Shown here: piece by piece, positions 61,892 to 64,000 of the stretch
Layout of the letters: each line of letters starts with the position of its first letter
How positions within the stretch are numbered: position 1 is the first letter of the stretch
DNA from: Saccharothrix tamanrassetensis
GTDB taxonomy: Bacteria; Actinomycetota; Actinomycetes; Mycobacteriales; Pseudonocardiaceae
NCBI RefSeq assembly: GCF_014203665.1
Contig: NZ_JACHJN010000005.1
Location: forward strand, 1-64,000
Reading direction: 5' to 3'
Length of the DNA: 64,000 nt
The notes under the pieces: model-generated
Database searches by the model: none
Told to the model about the DNA's origin: nothing
What the model saw: the letters and a program-made list of their open reading frames with translations, nothing else
Position numbers and translations under genes: made by a program

Positions 61892-62926
61892 TTACTTCAT
61901 GTAGTCGAGATTGCGCCCGGTCCGGTGACCGAGAGCGGCCCGGACCCGCCTCATCGACACGGTTTCGCCCTCCAATTCCATCAGGGCGCGATACAGTTCG
62001 CCCAGGCCGTCCTGGTAGTCGGCGCAGGTCAGGATCAGGCCGAGGATGTAGGAGCGGGTGCGCGCGTTCTGCGGCACCGCGCCCGCCACGGCGGCCGGCA
62101 GCAGGTCCAGCACGGTGCCGCGGGTGTCCGCGTCGCGCAGCGAGGGCAGCGCTTCGAGCGCTTCGATCAACTCGCCCAGGCCGGCCAGTCCGGGCACCGC
62201 GGGCGTTCGCGGCACCGGTTCGGCCGGCCCGAGCCGCCCGGTCGGCGCCGCTGCCGTGATCCACGCTCGTTCACCCACTCCGACGAGTGACATTCGCACC
62301 TCGCGGTAGTGCACCGCCGGCTTGTCCCGCGTGCGGTGGTCGTCCTGCGTGCGGTGGCAGCTCTCCGACACCATGAACGTGATCGGCAGGTCGGACCGCC
62401 GATGTGCGGTCCGCAGCTCCGGCGAGGCCAGCAGCCGGCGGGTGACCGCCTTGGCGCAGTCGGACCGGTCGGCTTCGTGCTCCGGAGTGTTCCGCTGCAC
62501 GCCTTCAGCGCGGAGCCGGCCTTCTCGGCCGGCGTCTGCGTGCGGGACGCGTCGGCGCTCGACACCATCGCGAGACGGACCGCCGTACACCGGGCCTTCG
62601 TGCAGCACGCACCGCAGCCGCAACCGCGCTTCGAGCGTGGCCGCCGCGTTGTGCCGCTGCACCGCCGCGTCGACCAGCGCCGGGAACCCGCCGACGAGAC
62701 TGCTGCCCGACACCCCGACGGGCAGCAGGACCAGCGCACCGGCCGCGGTGTCCTCCGCGACGCACGACGACCAGTCGACCCCGGTCTCCGCGAGCGACTC
62801 CCGCAGCACGCCGTACATCCCCGCACGCCGCTCGCGCCGAAGCCCGTTGGTGAGCGCCGGATCACCGAAGCGCTCGATGTCGACCCCGAGTACGCCGCGA
62901 CGTGGTTGTAATCGGCCAGGTGACAA
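61892..62926 (-). CDS. nucleotidyl-cyclase-like protein with C-terminal effector-associated domain, apparently frameshifted
   Basis: 344 residues as an open frame from TTG 62926 (GAGG ahead). GVLGVDIERFGDPALTNGLR resembles the first strand of class III cyclase-like domains, and LRLRCVLHEGPVYGGPSRDG the later part; LPITFMVSESCHRTQ and VHYREVRMSLVGVGERAWIT follow. The last 95 residues (GLGELIEALEALPSLRDADT, LYRALMELEGETVSMRRVRA) look like EAD2, matching the VMAP N-terminus. Between about 62490 and 62565 the coding signal moves to another frame (24 codons with G or C at every third position: SSADASRTQTPAEKAGSALK), then returns. So two compensating indels probably scramble this stretch. It may be an effector or signal partner. 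Confidence 0.65.
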   Translation of the reverse strand: MSPGRLQPRRGVLGVDIERFGDPALTNGLRRERRAGMYGVLRESLAETGVDWSSCVAEDTAAGALVLLPVGVSGSSLVGGFPALVDAAVQRHNAAATLEARLRLRCVLHEGPVYGGPSRDGVERRRVPHADAGREGRLRAEGVQRNTPEHEADRSDCAKAVTRRLLASPELRTAHRRSDLPITFMVSESCHRTQDDHRTRDKPAVHYREVRMSLVGVGERAWITAAAPTGRLGPAEPVPRTPAVPGLAGLGELIEALEALPSLRDADTRGTVLDLLPAAVAGAVPQNARTRSYILGLILTCADYQDGLGELYRALMELEGETVSMRRVRAALGHRTGRNLDYMK

Positions 62927-63024
62927 GGGCGATCACCTCGATCCGGGGGAAGCGGACTGCGACCACTGCCACCGTAACCACAGGCACCCGCGCCCCGGCA
63001 GAACCTGAACGGGCGTTGTTCACC

Positions 63025-63078
63025 CCGAATCCCGCACGCCCTCCACACCGATCGGCGTGGAGGGCGTGCGGGATTCGG
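63025..63078. terminator. strong hairpin between aldehyde dehydrogenase and conflict operon
   Basis: A 22-base-pair perfect stem (arms 63025-63046 and 63057-63078) with a 10-base loop, 17 bases beyond the dehydrogenase stop on the minus strand. It insulates the conflict operon from the gene upstream. Confidence 0.9.
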
Positions 63079-63095
63079 TCAGCGGCTGAAGGGCG

Positions 63096-64000
63096 TTACA
63101 GGTCCAAGCCGGTGAGGACCAGGACGCGTTCCTCGGTCAGGTCCTCCATCGCGGAGTGCACGCCCTCGCGGCCGGTGCCGGACTCCTTGACGCCGCCGTA
63201 CGGCATCTGGTCGGCCCGGAAGCTGGGGACGTCGCCCACGATCACACCGCCGACGTCCAGGCGCTTGGACGCCTGGAACGCCACCCGCAGGTCGTGGGTG
63301 AACAGGCCCGCCTGGAGGCCGAAGCGGGACGCGTTGACCGCGGCGAAGGCCTCGTCCACCGAGTCCACCGGCGCCAGCACCACCACCGGGCCGAAGACCT
63401 CCTCGTCCACGACCTTGCAGTCGACCGGCACGTCGGTCAGCACGGTGGGCGCGTAGGTCGCGCCGTCGCGGAAGCCGCCGGTCAGCACGCGGGCGCCGGC
63501 CATCACCGCTTCGTTCACCCAGGCCTCGACGCGCTCCGCCGCCGCCTCGTTGATCAGCGGGCCGACGTCGGTCGACGCGTCCTGGGGCTCGCCGGTGTTC
63601 AGCTTGCGGACGTGGTTCACCACGGCGTCGGAGACCTGGGTGTACACGTCGCGGTGGATGTAGACGCGCTGCACCGAGATGCAGGACTGGCCGCCCTGGT
63701 ACATCGCGAACGTGGCGATGCGCTGCGCCGCCCAGTCCAGGTCCGTCCAGTCCGGACAGACCACGGCCGCCGCGTTGCCGCCCAGTTCGAGCACGACGTG
63801 CTTGCGCGGCACGCGGTCCAGGATGCCGTAGCCGACCGGGCCCGAGCCGGTGAACGACACCACGGGCAGCCGGGGGTCGTCGACCAGGGAGGCGGCCACC
63901 TCGTTCGGCACCGGCAGGATGGACCAGGAGCCCGCGGGCAGGTCGGTCTCGGCCAGGATGGCACCCAGGAGCAGCGCCACCAGCGGGGTCGCCGGGGCCG
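63096..64000 (-). CDS. aldehyde dehydrogenase family protein, C-terminal part
   Basis: The last 301 or so residues of an NAD(P)-dependent aldehyde dehydrogenase; the frame runs off the right edge of the window. FTGSGPVGYGI is the cofactor loop, ELGGN carries the general-base Glu, and GGQSCISVQRVYIHRD the catalytic Cys. EEVFGPVVVLAPVDSVDEAF and the ending GGVKESGTGREGVHSAMEDL are typical. Substrate unknown. A strong terminator follows. Confidence 0.93.
   Translation of the reverse strand, partial: APATPLVALLLGAILAETDLPAGSWSILPVPNEVAASLVDDPRLPVVSFTGSGPVGYGILDRVPRKHVVLELGGNAAAVVCPDWTDLDWAAQRIATFAMYQGGQSCISVQRVYIHRDVYTQVSDAVVNHVRKLNTGEPQDASTDVGPLINEAAAERVEAWVNEAVMAGARVLTGGFRDGATYAPTVLTDVPVDCKVVDEEVFGPVVVLAPVDSVDEAFAAVNASRFGLQAGLFTHDLRVAFQASKRLDVGGVIVGDVPSFRADQMPYGGVKESGTGREGVHSAMEDLTEERVLVLTGLDL

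Overview
The window reads as a high-GC actinomycete chromosome, most likely a Pseudonocardiales member of the Saccharothrix/Actinosynnema/Lentzea type. That is inferred from the very GC-rich third codon positions, common GTG/TTG starts, F420-type and UdgX-type genes, a set of genes ordered as in Mycobacterium Rv1472-Rv1473-Rv1473A, and a perfect actinobacterial SOS box. It opens with the 3' end of a 5S rRNA gene, so an rRNA operon lies just upstream.

Region 0.2-14.8 kb is mostly housekeeping and regulation: a dGTPase-like HD protein, a secreted S8-like peptidase with a P domain and an odd active site, an XRE-type regulator, an acVLRF1-type ribosome-rescue hydrolase, a divergent azoreductase/TetR pair, a SigE-type sigma factor with a membrane partner and a Pro/Thr-rich secreted protein, an SDR, and an ABC-F resistance-type protein behind a possible attenuating leader. 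15-33 kb holds an ABC exporter, two penicillin-binding proteins (one MecA-like, one class A with an upstream LexA box), a SIS/DeoR/MFS sugar cluster, a MocA-like nucleotidyltransferase, a lone LuxR HTH, two alpha/beta hydrolases, a decayed FAD oxidase gene, a ShbA-type sigma factor, a PfkB kinase, an M23 peptidase, an LLM/TetR pair and a peroxiredoxin.

33-42.4 kb is a same-strand alpha-glucan and trehalose block: LacI regulator, malQ, a small unknown protein, glgX, treY and treZ, the last three overlapping by 4 bases and so translationally coupled. It ends tail-to-tail with an ANTAR gene. 42.8-43.8 kb is gene-poor and carries two related nested inverted-repeat elements, in opposite orientation, whose arms differ by compensatory changes. 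43.8-50 kb holds VOC, CsbD, UdgX, an SDR, a lytic polysaccharide monooxygenase with a DasR-like operator, a TmrB-like P-loop protein and a LysR/MFS pair.

50-63 kb is the accessory part and the most interesting stretch. It has a coupled SLOG (TRPM-like LSDAT) plus 2-TM SLATT/DUF4231 pair; then a 57-residue peptide, like the leader of the FxSxx-COOH cyclophane RiPPs but without that C-terminal motif, coupled to an HExxH-type putative peptide hydroxylase with no radical SAM maturase in sight. Facing them is a four-gene minus-strand operon: a nucleotidyl-cyclase-like protein with a C-terminal effector-associated domain, a VMAP-C protein with an N-terminal effector-associated domain, a MoxR AAA ATPase, and a 1441-residue SAV_2336/vWA-like, NTPase and TPR protein. 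This is the composition expected of the NTP-dependent vWA-MoxR-VMAP conflict systems. The cyclase-like gene seems to carry two compensating frameshifts. The window closes inside an aldehyde dehydrogenase gene.
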